Positions 15,009-21,074 of a stretch of 21,074 bases of DNA are shown here, one piece after another. The position numbers and the translations under genes are program-made. Origin of the DNA: Abditibacteriales bacterium (GTDB lineage: Bacteria > Armatimonadota > Abditibacteriia > Abditibacteriales > JANWYM01); the NCBI GenBank assembly GCA_025055355.1, contig JANWYM010000012.1, positions 1 to 21,074 on the forward strand, given 5' to 3'. How positions within the stretch are numbered: position 1 is the first letter of the stretch; every line of letters starts with the position of its first letter. The notes under the pieces are model-generated. The model did not search any database. It was given only the letters and a program-made list of their open reading frames with translations, and was not told where the DNA came from.

Positions 15009-16172
15009 TTAGAAGGGCGCCAGCCATTCCTCTTTGATGTCCAGCCCGAACCCCGGCGCGTCGCTCGGCACGAGCCAACCCTCTTTCGGTGTGGCTTGAC
15101 CGGGCAGCCGCCACACTTCTTCGAGCGGCACGCCGGGCGCAGTACTGATGAAACATTCCAGCCACGGCACCGACGCCATCGCGTAACTGAAATGCTGCCC
15201 GAACGCCGAGTTGCCGCCGCCGTGCAAAATCACGCTGACGCCCCCCGCGTCGGCAGCGTGCGCAATTTTGACGCAGGTGGACAACCCCCCGCACCACTGG
15301 ATGTCGGGCTGCAAGATGTCCACGACTTTGTGGTTGACCGCCCACTGAAACGGGACGTGTGTATACCAATGCTCGCCTGTGGCGAGCGTCTGCCAGGGCA
15401 ACCGCTGACGCAGCGCGATATGCGCGTCGAAGTCTTCGGGCAGCAGGCACTCCTCCATCCACTTGAGTCGGTAAGGGCGCAGCGTCTCCGCAAGTCGCAC
15501 CGCATATTCGACATCGAACGCCATCCAGCAGTCCAGCATCAGTTCGCACGCATCGCCGATCTGCTGCCGCGCGCGGGCGACGAACTCCTCGTTCTTGCGG
15601 AGTCCATCCCACCCGTCCGCTGGACCGTAAGGGCATGCCAACTTAAACGCGCGGAAACCGAGTTCCTGATACCAGTCCACGTCGTTGCCCGTCGCGTAGC
15701 AGAAGATCTTCTCCTTCTGCGGTCCGCCCAACAATGCGTAAACCGGCTTGCCCAACAACTTGCCCTTCAGGTCCCACAGGGCTAAATCCACCGCGCTGAT
15801 GGCGTAGGACGCCAACCCCGTCGAGCCGTAGGGCTTCGTCAGGCGGAACATCATGTCGGCGATCCTCTCCGTTGCCCAACAATCCTCGCCAACGAGTTGC
15901 GGCGCGAGGTGCTCGTCAATCACCGCCGCCACCGCTCGACCGTGCGCGGTGGCGCCGACGCCCCACGTGCCGTCCTCCGCCGTGACCTTGCACCACACGC
16001 CTTCCCACTTCGGCAGCCACAGCCCGCGATGCCGTTTGACCTTCGGGTAGCGCGACATCGGGTTCGCCACCTCCGCCTCCTGCGCCCACGACGGACGACG
16101 CGGCGGCGTTCGCGGTTTGTCCGCCTGCGGCGGAACGCTCAACCGCATCGCCTTGATTTCCCTGATTTTCAT
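15009..16172 (-). CDS. rhmD: Enolase-superfamily sugar-acid dehydratase, L-rhamnonate dehydratase-like
   Basis: This is a mandelate racemase/muconate lactonizing family member of 387 residues. It aligns by eye with E. coli RhmD over its length: NPMSRYP, SAVDLALWDLKGKLLGKPVY, CYATGN, LMLDCWMAFDVEYA, LKWMEECLLPEDF, ATGEHWYT, DILQPDIQWCGGLSTCVKIA. Metal ligands are probably Asp214, Glu240 and Glu267, with catalytic His317 in ILHGGG. RhmD converts L-rhamnonate to 2-keto-3-deoxy-L-rhamnonate. Other L-sugar acids are possible, and no other rhamnose genes are in view. ATG 16172 has GGAGGAGG six bases upstream. It is the first gene of the minus-strand metabolic group and divergent from pgk. Confidence 0.88.
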   Translation of the reverse strand: MKIREIKAMRLSVPPQADKPRTPPRRPSWAQEAEVANPMSRYPKVKRHRGLWLPKWEGVWCKVTAEDGTWGVGATAHGRAVAAVIDEHLAPQLVGEDCWATERIADMMFRLTKPYGSTGLASYAISAVDLALWDLKGKLLGKPVYALLGGPQKEKIFCYATGNDVDWYQELGFRAFKLACPYGPADGWDGLRKNEEFVARARQQIGDACELMLDCWMAFDVEYAVRLAETLRPYRLKWMEECLLPEDFDAHIALRQRLPWQTLATGEHWYTHVPFQWAVNHKVVDILQPDIQWCGGLSTCVKIAHAADAGGVSVILHGGGNSAFGQHFSYAMASVPWLECFISTAPGVPLEEVWRLPGQATPKEGWLVPSDAPGFGLDIKEEWLAPF

Positions 16173-16200
16173 CCGAGTCCTCCTCCTTTAACGTCTGGCA

Positions 16201-16211
16201 GTTATGATAAC
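16201..16211. promoter_or_regulatory. Small dyad upstream of the dehydratase gene
   Basis: GTTATGATAAC is a perfect 11-base palindrome about 30 bases upstream of the dehydratase ATG. It could be a repressor operator, but short AT-rich dyads arise by chance. Confidence 0.22.
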
Positions 16212-16220
16212 ACTTTTTAG

Positions 16221-16247
16221 ACAGGATAAACAGGATGGACAGGGAAA
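16221..16247. repeat. Direct 9-bp ACAGGATAA-type tandem repeat
   Basis: Three consecutive 9-base units read ACAGGATAA, ACAGGATGG and ACAGGGAAA. It belongs to the same style of short-word repetition as the other spacers but has no inverted partner here. Confidence 0.55.
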
Positions 16248-16271
16248 GAAAGTCAATGACCGTTCAGCCCT

Positions 16272-16294
16272 CCCGCCGACGCAAGGTCGGCGGG
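16272..16294. repeat. Perfect GC hairpin in the dehydratase-pgk spacer
   Basis: CCCGCCGAC (16272-16280) and GTCGGCGGG (16286-16294) form a 9-bp stem around GCAAG. There is no T tract on either side, so it is not a standard terminator. Confidence 0.45.
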
Positions 16295-16331
16295 GCGGGG
16301 AAGGATACCTCAACAGGCACAAAAAATTGAC

Positions 16332-16361
16332 TTGTTCATCCTCTCTCAATTGAGTTACAAT
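16332..16361 (+). promoter_or_regulatory. Possible pgk promoter
   Basis: TTGTTC (16332-16337) and TACAAT (16356-16361) are 18 bases apart, with a predicted start near 16368 immediately before the AAGGAGG ribosome site. The -10 match is fair and the -35 weak. Confidence 0.35.
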
Positions 16362-16382
16362 CAATGACAAGGAGGAGTGGAC

Positions 16383-17582
16383 ATGCCAAAGAAAACGATT
16401 CAGGACGTTGACGTCACGGGCAAACGGGTCTTCGTCCGCGTGGACTACAACGTGCCACAGGACGAGAGCGGGAACATCACCGACGACGCACGGATTCGGG
16501 AGACGCTGCCGACGCTGCGTTATCTTCTCGAGCGCAACGCGAAGGTTGTTCTCGCCGCGCACCTCGGCAGACCCAAGGGAAAACGCGATGAGAAATACAC
16601 TTTGCAACCCGTCGCTGCGCGGCTGCAAGAGTTGCTGGGGCAACCCGTGCAGTTTCTCAACGACTGCATCGGCGACGAGGTGCAAGCCGCCCGCGAGCAG
16701 CAGCCCGCAGGCACGGTGATACTGCTGGAAAACTTGCGCTTCCACGCGGGCGAGGAAGAGAACGACGCGGCGTTTGCCCGCGCACTGGCGACAGCGACGG
16801 AGGTTTACGTGAACGACGCCTTCGGTGCGGCGCACCGCGCGCACGCTTCGACGGCGGGGATCGTGCCGTTCGTCCGAGAGCGCGGCGGCGCGGCGGTGGC
16901 AGGGCTGCTGATGGCGAAGGAGATTGAGGTGCTGGGCAACCTTCTCACCCAGCCGGCGCGCCCGTTCGTCGTGATTCTGGGCGGCGCGAAGGTCGGTGAC
17001 AAAATCGGCGTCATCCGCAACCTCATTGACAAAGCTGATACCCTCCTCATCGGTGGCGCGATGGCGTATCCCATCCTCAAAGCGATGGGCAAGCCCAACA
17101 TGGACAAATCCATCCTCGACCCCAAAGACGTCGCGCAGGCTGCCAGCCTGCTCCCCATCTTGCAAGCGCACAACAACTGGCGTCTGCCGACCGATGCGTT
17201 GCTCACCGACCGCGACGCCGAAGACGCCCACACGGAGTTTCGTTCAGTGGACAACTTCCCGCCCGACCTGTTTGCTATGGACATCGGACCGCAAACGATT
17301 CAGGCTTACACCGACGTCCTGCGCGACGCGAAGACGGTGTTCTGGAACGGACCGATGGGCAGGTTTGAAACGAAACCGTTCGCCTACGGCACGCGTGCCA
17401 TCGCCGCCGCGCTGGCGGAGTCGGACGCCACCACCGTCATCGGCGGCGGCGACTCGGCAGCCGCCATCCACCAGATGGGCTTCGCCGATGCGATGTCGCA
17501 CATCTCCACCGGCGGCGGCGCCAGCCTGGAGTTTTTGGAAGGGAAGGAACTGCCGGGCGTGGCGGTGTTGGAGGAGAGGTAG
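16383..17582 (+). CDS. pgk: Phosphoglycerate kinase
   Basis: This glycolytic enzyme transfers phosphate from 1,3-bisphosphoglycerate to ADP in the cytoplasm. It is 399 residues long, normal for bacteria. Characteristic segments are RVFVRVDYNVP near the N-terminus, AAHLGRPKG, LLENLRFHAGEE, YVNDAFGAAHRAHAST, ILGGAKVGDKI, IGGAMAYPILKA, FWNGPMGRFE and GGGDSAAAIHQMG followed by HISTGGGASLEFLEGKELPG. ATG 16383 is chosen over an in-frame GTG at 16377 because AAGGAGG (16369-16375) is seven bases before the ATG but only one before the GTG. It heads a plus-strand run with two HEAT-repeat genes and tpiA. Confidence 0.97.
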   Translation: MPKKTIQDVDVTGKRVFVRVDYNVPQDESGNITDDARIRETLPTLRYLLERNAKVVLAAHLGRPKGKRDEKYTLQPVAARLQELLGQPVQFLNDCIGDEVQAAREQQPAGTVILLENLRFHAGEEENDAAFARALATATEVYVNDAFGAAHRAHASTAGIVPFVRERGGAAVAGLLMAKEIEVLGNLLTQPARPFVVILGGAKVGDKIGVIRNLIDKADTLLIGGAMAYPILKAMGKPNMDKSILDPKDVAQAASLLPILQAHNNWRLPTDALLTDRDAEDAHTEFRSVDNFPPDLFAMDIGPQTIQAYTDVLRDAKTVFWNGPMGRFETKPFAYGTRAIAAALAESDATTVIGGGDSAAAIHQMGFADAMSHISTGGGASLEFLEGKELPGVAVLEER

Positions 17583-17643
17583 CATTGGACGGCGGGGCTA
17601 TTGCTCTCTTCCAAACTGTGTCTTGTGTAAATCCCGTTGGAAG

Positions 17644-17746
17644 TTGCCTGATCTGAAATCCCTTGCCCAAGACACGCTGCAACTGGCAAAGCCCACACGC
17701 GCCGACGATAGACGTGAAAGCGCTGCCGCGCGTGACAGAACAATGA
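17644..17746 (+). pseudogene. Remnant of a HEAT-membrane family tail
   Basis: In frame with the next gene, bases from 17644 read LPDLKSLAQDTLQLAKPTRA. This resembles LPDLKAISADVIQQDSQTRA in the first HEAT protein (about half identical over 20 residues). In another frame, bases to TGA 17744-17746 read TIDVKALPRVTEQ, matching TIDVNTLPRVE at that protein's end. The intervening middle of the tail and all upstream repeats are gone. The simplest reading is the frameshifted, internally deleted end of a third family copy; chance or local duplication remains possible. Confidence 0.5.
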
Positions 17747-17757
17747 GGGGAATACCG

Positions 17758-18972
17758 ATGGACTCCCGTCAAATTCGCTGTTCGTATTCTTTCGATGGAC
17801 TCGTCCAACGGCTGTCGTATTTTTCGCCGCCAAAGGAGCGGCGGAAGGCAGCGGTGTTTCTGCGCGAGTATGGCGAGCCCGCTGTGGGGCCGTTGTGCAA
17901 GGCATTGAAGGACCGCGATAACGACGTGCGCAGGGCGGCGGCGGAATCGCTGGGATACATCGGCGACGCGCGAGCGGTGCAACCACTGCTCGACGCGCTG
18001 CGAGCGATTGACGACAACGTGCGCAAGGCAGCGACAGAGGCGTTGGGCCAAATCGGAACGCCTGCCGTGGAGCCGCTGTGTGAGATGCTGCGTAGTTCGT
18101 GGCGTATGGCACGCGAGGCAGCGGCGAAGGCGTTGGGCAAAATCGGCGATGTGCGGGCGTTACCACCGCTTTTGGACGCCCTCAACGACGACCGCCAAGC
18201 CGCGCTGCGCGCCGCCGCTGCCCGAGCGTTGGGTGAACTCAAAGACGCCCGCGCCGTGCGACCCTTGATAGCAAGGCTGAAGGACAAAGACGCTCAAGTC
18301 CGCGAATCCGTCGCCGAAGCGCTGGGCAAAATCCAAGACCCGCAAACCGTCAGCGATGCGATTGAACCGCTCTGTGCTGCGCTGTCGGACAAAAGCGGTC
18401 ACGTCCGCCTCGCCGCCGCCGAAGCATTGGGGCGCATCCTGAAAGAACACGGCGACGCGAGCGCTATTGAACCGCTGCTGAAGGGATTGCGAGTGTGCTT
18501 CGTAAAAGGCTCGGCGCGGTGGCATCTGGTCATGGGGCTGATAACGACGATGGCTCTTCTTCTCCTCTTGGCAGGACTGATAGGGGGTTCTGTCGCTCTC
18601 AAGACTGTGGGGATGATTCAGATTCTAATTAATTTATTTGGGTGGATTAGGGTTTATTACGAACATCGTCGCACGCAAAGCAAAACCTGCCAGCAACTTT
18701 TGGAGGCTCTGGCGAACGTGGTCGAACGCCACCCCGCGCCGGAACTGCGCGTGTTGTTGCCCGACTTGAAAGCAATTTCCGCCGATGTGATTCAGCAAGA
18801 CAGCCAAACCCGCGCCATCTCGCGTCAAGCGGCGCAAAAGATCGCCACGTTGACCGAGCAACTCAAAAACCTCCCGCTGCCCGCGTCCGCGCCCGCGCCC
18901 GAGGCGGCGACGCTGCCGCGTGTCGCCGACGCGACAACAATAGACGTGAACACGCTGCCGCGTGTCGAATGA
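17758..18972 (+). CDS. HEAT-repeat membrane protein, copy 1
   Basis: The protein has 404 residues. About seven HEAT (PBS-lyase-like) repeats span 25-245, recognisable by recurring AAAEALGxIGDxRAVxPLxxAL helices; such arrays bind proteins. Two hydrophobic segments (about 256-280 and 283-300) follow, so the array and tail should face the same side of the membrane. The C-terminal domain (about 308-404) contains LPDLKAISADVIQQD, TEQLKNLPLPASAP and a double TLPRV motif ending the protein. The same architecture and tail occur in the next gene, so they are paralogues. ATG 17758 has GAGGGG seven bases upstream; the frame stays open far back into pgk but that part is spurious. No function is known. 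Confidence 0.85.
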   Translation: MDSRQIRCSYSFDGLVQRLSYFSPPKERRKAAVFLREYGEPAVGPLCKALKDRDNDVRRAAAESLGYIGDARAVQPLLDALRAIDDNVRKAATEALGQIGTPAVEPLCEMLRSSWRMAREAAAKALGKIGDVRALPPLLDALNDDRQAALRAAAARALGELKDARAVRPLIARLKDKDAQVRESVAEALGKIQDPQTVSDAIEPLCAALSDKSGHVRLAAAEALGRILKEHGDASAIEPLLKGLRVCFVKGSARWHLVMGLITTMALLLLLAGLIGGSVALKTVGMIQILINLFGWIRVYYEHRRTQSKTCQQLLEALANVVERHPAPELRVLLPDLKAISADVIQQDSQTRAISRQAAQKIATLTEQLKNLPLPASAPAPEAATLPRVADATTIDVNTLPRVE

Positions 18973-18978
18973 TTGTCC

Positions 18979-19060
18979 GTTGGCACGTTGGCACGTTAGC
19001 ACGTTGGAACGTTGAACCTGCCAACCTGCCAACCTGCCAACGTGCCAACGCGCTAACGTG
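18979..19060. repeat. Inverted octamer arrays GTTGGCAC / (C/G)TGCCAAC
   Basis: Four tandem octamers of the GTTGGCAC type plus a partial fifth (18979-19017) are followed at once by five complementary octamers of the TGCCAAC type (19018-19057). Single-base variants such as GTTAGCAC have a matching GCTAAC in the other arm. This makes a long hairpin that fills the spacer between the two HEAT genes. Confidence 0.9.
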
Positions 19061-19069
19061 TAGCCGCCT

Positions 19070-20467
19070 TTGAAAGACCTGATTCGACAACTTCAAAAGT
19101 CTGCCGCGTCGCTGGACCGCAGAGAGGCAGCGCAGGCGCTGGGCGCGTGCGGGGCGGCGGCGGTGGAGCCGCTGTGCCGCGCGCTGGCGGATGCTTCGCC
19201 GGAGGTGCGCGCGGCGGCGGTGGCGTCGTTGGGCGCCATCGGCGACGCGCGGGCGGTGGCGCCGATTTGCCGAGCGCTGGAGGACAGCAGCCCCCTCGTG
19301 CAGCAGCGCGCGCGCGAAGCGTTGAGCCGCTTGTGCGCGTCAGGTGCATTGTGGCAGGCGTTGGCGGCGGTCAAAATCTCTGCGCCGGTGTGGTTGACGA
19401 AGGCGTTGGGCAACATCGGCGCGCCCGCTGTGGAGCCGCTGTGCCGGGCGTTGACGCAGCACCGTGCATCCAGCGTGCGGGCGATGGCGGCGGAGATGTT
19501 GGGCGCCATCGGCGATGCGCGAGCGGTGGAGGTTTTGTGTCGCGCTTTGACGGACCGCGCTGTGGCGGTGCGGGCAGCGGCGGCGGAAGCGTTGGGGCGC
19601 ATCGGGGATGAACGGGCGGCGGAGCCGCTGCGTCGCGCGGCGGCAGATGCTAACGACACGGTGCGAGCGCGGGCGTCCATCGCGCTGCAACGGTTCGGAG
19701 AGGAAGGATTGAAGCAATCCCTCATCGCCGCCCTGAAAGCCAAAAGCCCATCCGCGCGAGCGGCGGCGGCGCGGCAGTTGGGGCAGCGCAAAGACCGCGA
19801 CGCTGTTCTGCCCTTGTGCGCCGCGCTCAAAGATAACGATATCGAGGTGCGCGTCGCCGCCGTTGAAGCGCTGGGCAACATCGGCGACGACCGCGCGGTG
19901 CAGCCGCTCATTGACGCCCTGCGCGATGCCTTCACCCTGCGCTCGCCGTGGCTCAACTTCGTGGCGGGCGTGCTGCTGCTCATCGGCTCCGTCCTGTTGG
20001 GCGGGGTGGTGATGGTGTTGTTGATTGCTATGGTGATAGCGTGCGCGGCTGTCCTGCTGATTTTTATCAAAGACGCGGCGTTTTCCCTTATTGAGTTTGT
20101 CGGGATATTGTGGGAAGCCTTCTTGTCTCTTTTCCGCAAAAGCCTGAAGTTCTTCCGCCTGCCGCGCCGCCGCGACCGGCTGTGCTTGGCGATTGCCGAA
20201 GCGCTGGCGCAAATTGCTGAACAGTCGCCCACGCCCGAACTGCGCGCCGCCATCCCGGATTTGAAAGCCGTCAGCGCGGACGTCATTCAGCAGGACGAAC
20301 CAACGCGTCGCGCCTCGCGCCGCGCCGCCCACCGCATCAAAGTCCTCACGGAACGCCTCAAAAACCTTCCCCTCCCCGCGTCCGCGCCCCAACCCGACGC
20401 CGCCACTTTGCCCCGCGTCGTCGATTCTCCCAAGCCGGACATTGAAACTCTGCCGCGAGTGGAATAG
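19070..20467 (+). CDS. HEAT-repeat membrane protein, copy 2
   Basis: The protein has 465 residues and the same plan as its upstream neighbour. HEAT repeats run from about 12 to 285 (roughly eight, one degenerate near 85-105). Two or three membrane segments lie at 296-335, then an amphipathic stretch (336-365). The tail has IPDLKAVSADVIQQDEPTRR, TERLKNLPLPASAP and ends ATLPRVVDSPKPDIETLPRVE (last 21 residues, abbreviated core TLPRV twice). The start is the TTG at 19070, the only plausible one, but no ribosome site is visible; the spacer hairpin lies directly before it, so it may depend on coupling or on RNA structure. GC-rich Ala/Arg codons create large false frames on the opposite strand. Confidence 0.83.
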   Translation: MKDLIRQLQKSAASLDRREAAQALGACGAAAVEPLCRALADASPEVRAAAVASLGAIGDARAVAPICRALEDSSPLVQQRAREALSRLCASGALWQALAAVKISAPVWLTKALGNIGAPAVEPLCRALTQHRASSVRAMAAEMLGAIGDARAVEVLCRALTDRAVAVRAAAAEALGRIGDERAAEPLRRAAADANDTVRARASIALQRFGEEGLKQSLIAALKAKSPSARAAAARQLGQRKDRDAVLPLCAALKDNDIEVRVAAVEALGNIGDDRAVQPLIDALRDAFTLRSPWLNFVAGVLLLIGSVLLGGVVMVLLIAMVIACAAVLLIFIKDAAFSLIEFVGILWEAFLSLFRKSLKFFRLPRRRDRLCLAIAEALAQIAEQSPTPELRAAIPDLKAVSADVIQQDEPTRRASRRAAHRIKVLTERLKNLPLPASAPQPDAATLPRVVDSPKPDIETLPRVE

Positions 20468-20477
20468 AATGCAAAGC

Positions 20478-20524
20478 GTTTCGGGTTTCGGCTAAAGCGT
20501 AACTCGAGACCCGAAACCTGAAAT
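20478..20524. repeat. Inverted GTTTCGG / CCGAAAC word arrays
   Basis: GTTTCGGGTTTCGG (20478-20491) is answered by CCCGAAACCTGAAAT (20510-20524) with one mismatch. It forms a hairpin in the spacer before tpiA. Confidence 0.7.
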
Positions 20525-20554
20525 TCGTGATTTTATCTGGAAGGAGCAACCCTA

Positions 20555-21074
20555 TTGCGCAAACCTATCATTGCTGCCAACTGGAAGATGTTCAAAACAA
20601 TTGCGGAAGCGCGAGAGTTTGTCGCGCAGTTTCTGCCGCTGGTCGCGGATGTGAGCGAGGTAGACCTCGTGCTGTGTCCGCCGTTCACCGCGCTGGCAGC
20701 GGTGGGCGAAGGCATCCAGGGGTCAAACGTTCGACTCGGCGCGCAGGATGTTTTCTGGAAGGAACAGGGTGCCTACACGGGCGAGGTCTCGCCGCTGATG
20801 CTCAAGGACGTCGGCTGCGATTACGTCATCGTCGGGCACTCCGAGCGGCGCGGGCGGTTCGGCAAAGCGGAGTTTGCAGCGGAGTTGGCGACGGTGTTCG
20901 GCGACAACGACGCCACCGTGAACGTCAAAGCGCGCGCCGCGCTCGTGCACGGACTTACGCCTATCATCTGCGTCGGTGAAACGATTGGTGAACGGCGGGC
21001 GGGCAACACCGATCGCGTGGTGTGCGAGCAGGTCAAAGCCGCGCTCCATGGGCTGGCAGGGACGCCCGCCTCTG
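20555..21074 (+). CDS. tpiA: Triosephosphate isomerase, 3' end cut by window
   Basis: This glycolytic enzyme interconverts dihydroxyacetone phosphate and glyceraldehyde 3-phosphate. The first 173 residues are present: PIIAANWKMFK with Lys11, GAQDVFWKEQGAYTGEVSP, VIVGHSERR with electrophile His95, and LTPIICVGET. The catalytic glutamate lies beyond the window. The TTG at 20555 has AAGGAG eight bases upstream and puts Asn10, Lys11 and His95 at their classical numbers. About 13 extra residues (GKAEFAAELATVF region, 103-115) follow GHSERR compared with standard enzymes. It is the last gene of the pgk run. Confidence 0.95.
   Translation, partial: MRKPIIAANWKMFKTIAEAREFVAQFLPLVADVSEVDLVLCPPFTALAAVGEGIQGSNVRLGAQDVFWKEQGAYTGEVSPLMLKDVGCDYVIVGHSERRGRFGKAEFAAELATVFGDNDATVNVKARAALVHGLTPIICVGETIGERRAGNTDRVVCEQVKAALHGLAGTPAS

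Noticed and set aside
16327..16361. TTGACT paired with TACAAT as pgk promoter
   Set aside because: The 23-base spacing is too long; TTGTTC with 18 bases is a better, still weak, choice.
16188..17231. Minus-strand frame opposite pgk
   Set aside because: The plus strand carries every phosphoglycerate kinase motif here.
16996..17757. N-terminal extension of HEAT copy 1 into pgk
   Set aside because: It overlaps pgk in another frame with low-complexity Arg/Ser/Thr/Pro sequence; the ATG at 17758 has a good ribosome site.
18979..19060. CRISPR array or a series of sigma-54 elements in the GTTGGCAC repeats
   Set aside because: Units are contiguous without spacers, and GG-N10-GC spacing is not met.
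19093..20392. Two large minus-strand frames opposite HEAT copy 2
   Set aside because: They are shadows caused by GC-rich Ala/Arg codons; they contain no domain.

Overview
The window looks like a chromosome segment from a GC-rich, probably thermophilic, diderm bacterium. An outer-membrane polysaccharide export protein argues for two membranes. Start codons are often TTG or GTG behind strong AGGAGG-type ribosome sites. The gene mix (PhyH dioxygenase, creatininase, enolase-superfamily sugar-acid dehydratase, HEAT-repeat proteins, a triosephosphate isomerase with an extra loop) would fit Armatimonadota or a similar deep lineage. That placement is inference, not proof.

Layout. (1) 1-6650, minus strand: an exopolysaccharide operon read right to left: XrtA/PEP-CTERM-type polysaccharide deacetylase, Wza-like export protein with five SLBB units, Wzz/GumC-like chain-length protein, separate BY-type tyrosine kinase with a C-terminal membrane anchor, and a sugar-phosphate transferase cut by the window edge. 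(2) 6651-7311: a divergent control region with a near-consensus sigma-54 promoter facing the EPS operon, clustered dyad half-sites about 100-130 bp upstream of it, and a weak sigma-70-like promoter facing right that would start a ~320-nt leader beginning in a 15-bp hairpin. (3) 7312-11799, plus strand: a soluble GAF histidine kinase, an NtrC-type activator, and rpoN itself, closed by a very strong intrinsic terminator. (4) 12138-16172, minus strand: an apparent metabolic group with RhmD-like dehydratase, cysteine-synthase-family enzyme, creatininase-family amidohydrolase and PhyH-family dioxygenase. (5) 16383-21074, plus strand: pgk, two paralogous HEAT-repeat membrane proteins, and tpiA (cut by the window edge).

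How it fits together. The kinase, the enhancer-binding regulator and sigma-54 lie next to a sigma-54-type promoter that would drive the export operon. This suggests a self-contained regulatory switch for surface polysaccharide. Between the glycolytic genes sits a little-described family (HEAT array, membrane segment, conserved tail ending in TLPRVE), with a decayed piece of what looks like a third copy just upstream.

A second theme is the spacers. Five short intergenic gaps each carry a short word (6-8 bases) repeated in tandem and then repeated again as its reverse complement. The word differs at every site. A sixth spacer has a direct 9-bp repeat. The rpoN upstream gap is also unusually rich in hairpins. 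No tRNA, rRNA, CRISPR array, transposase or integrase was seen.
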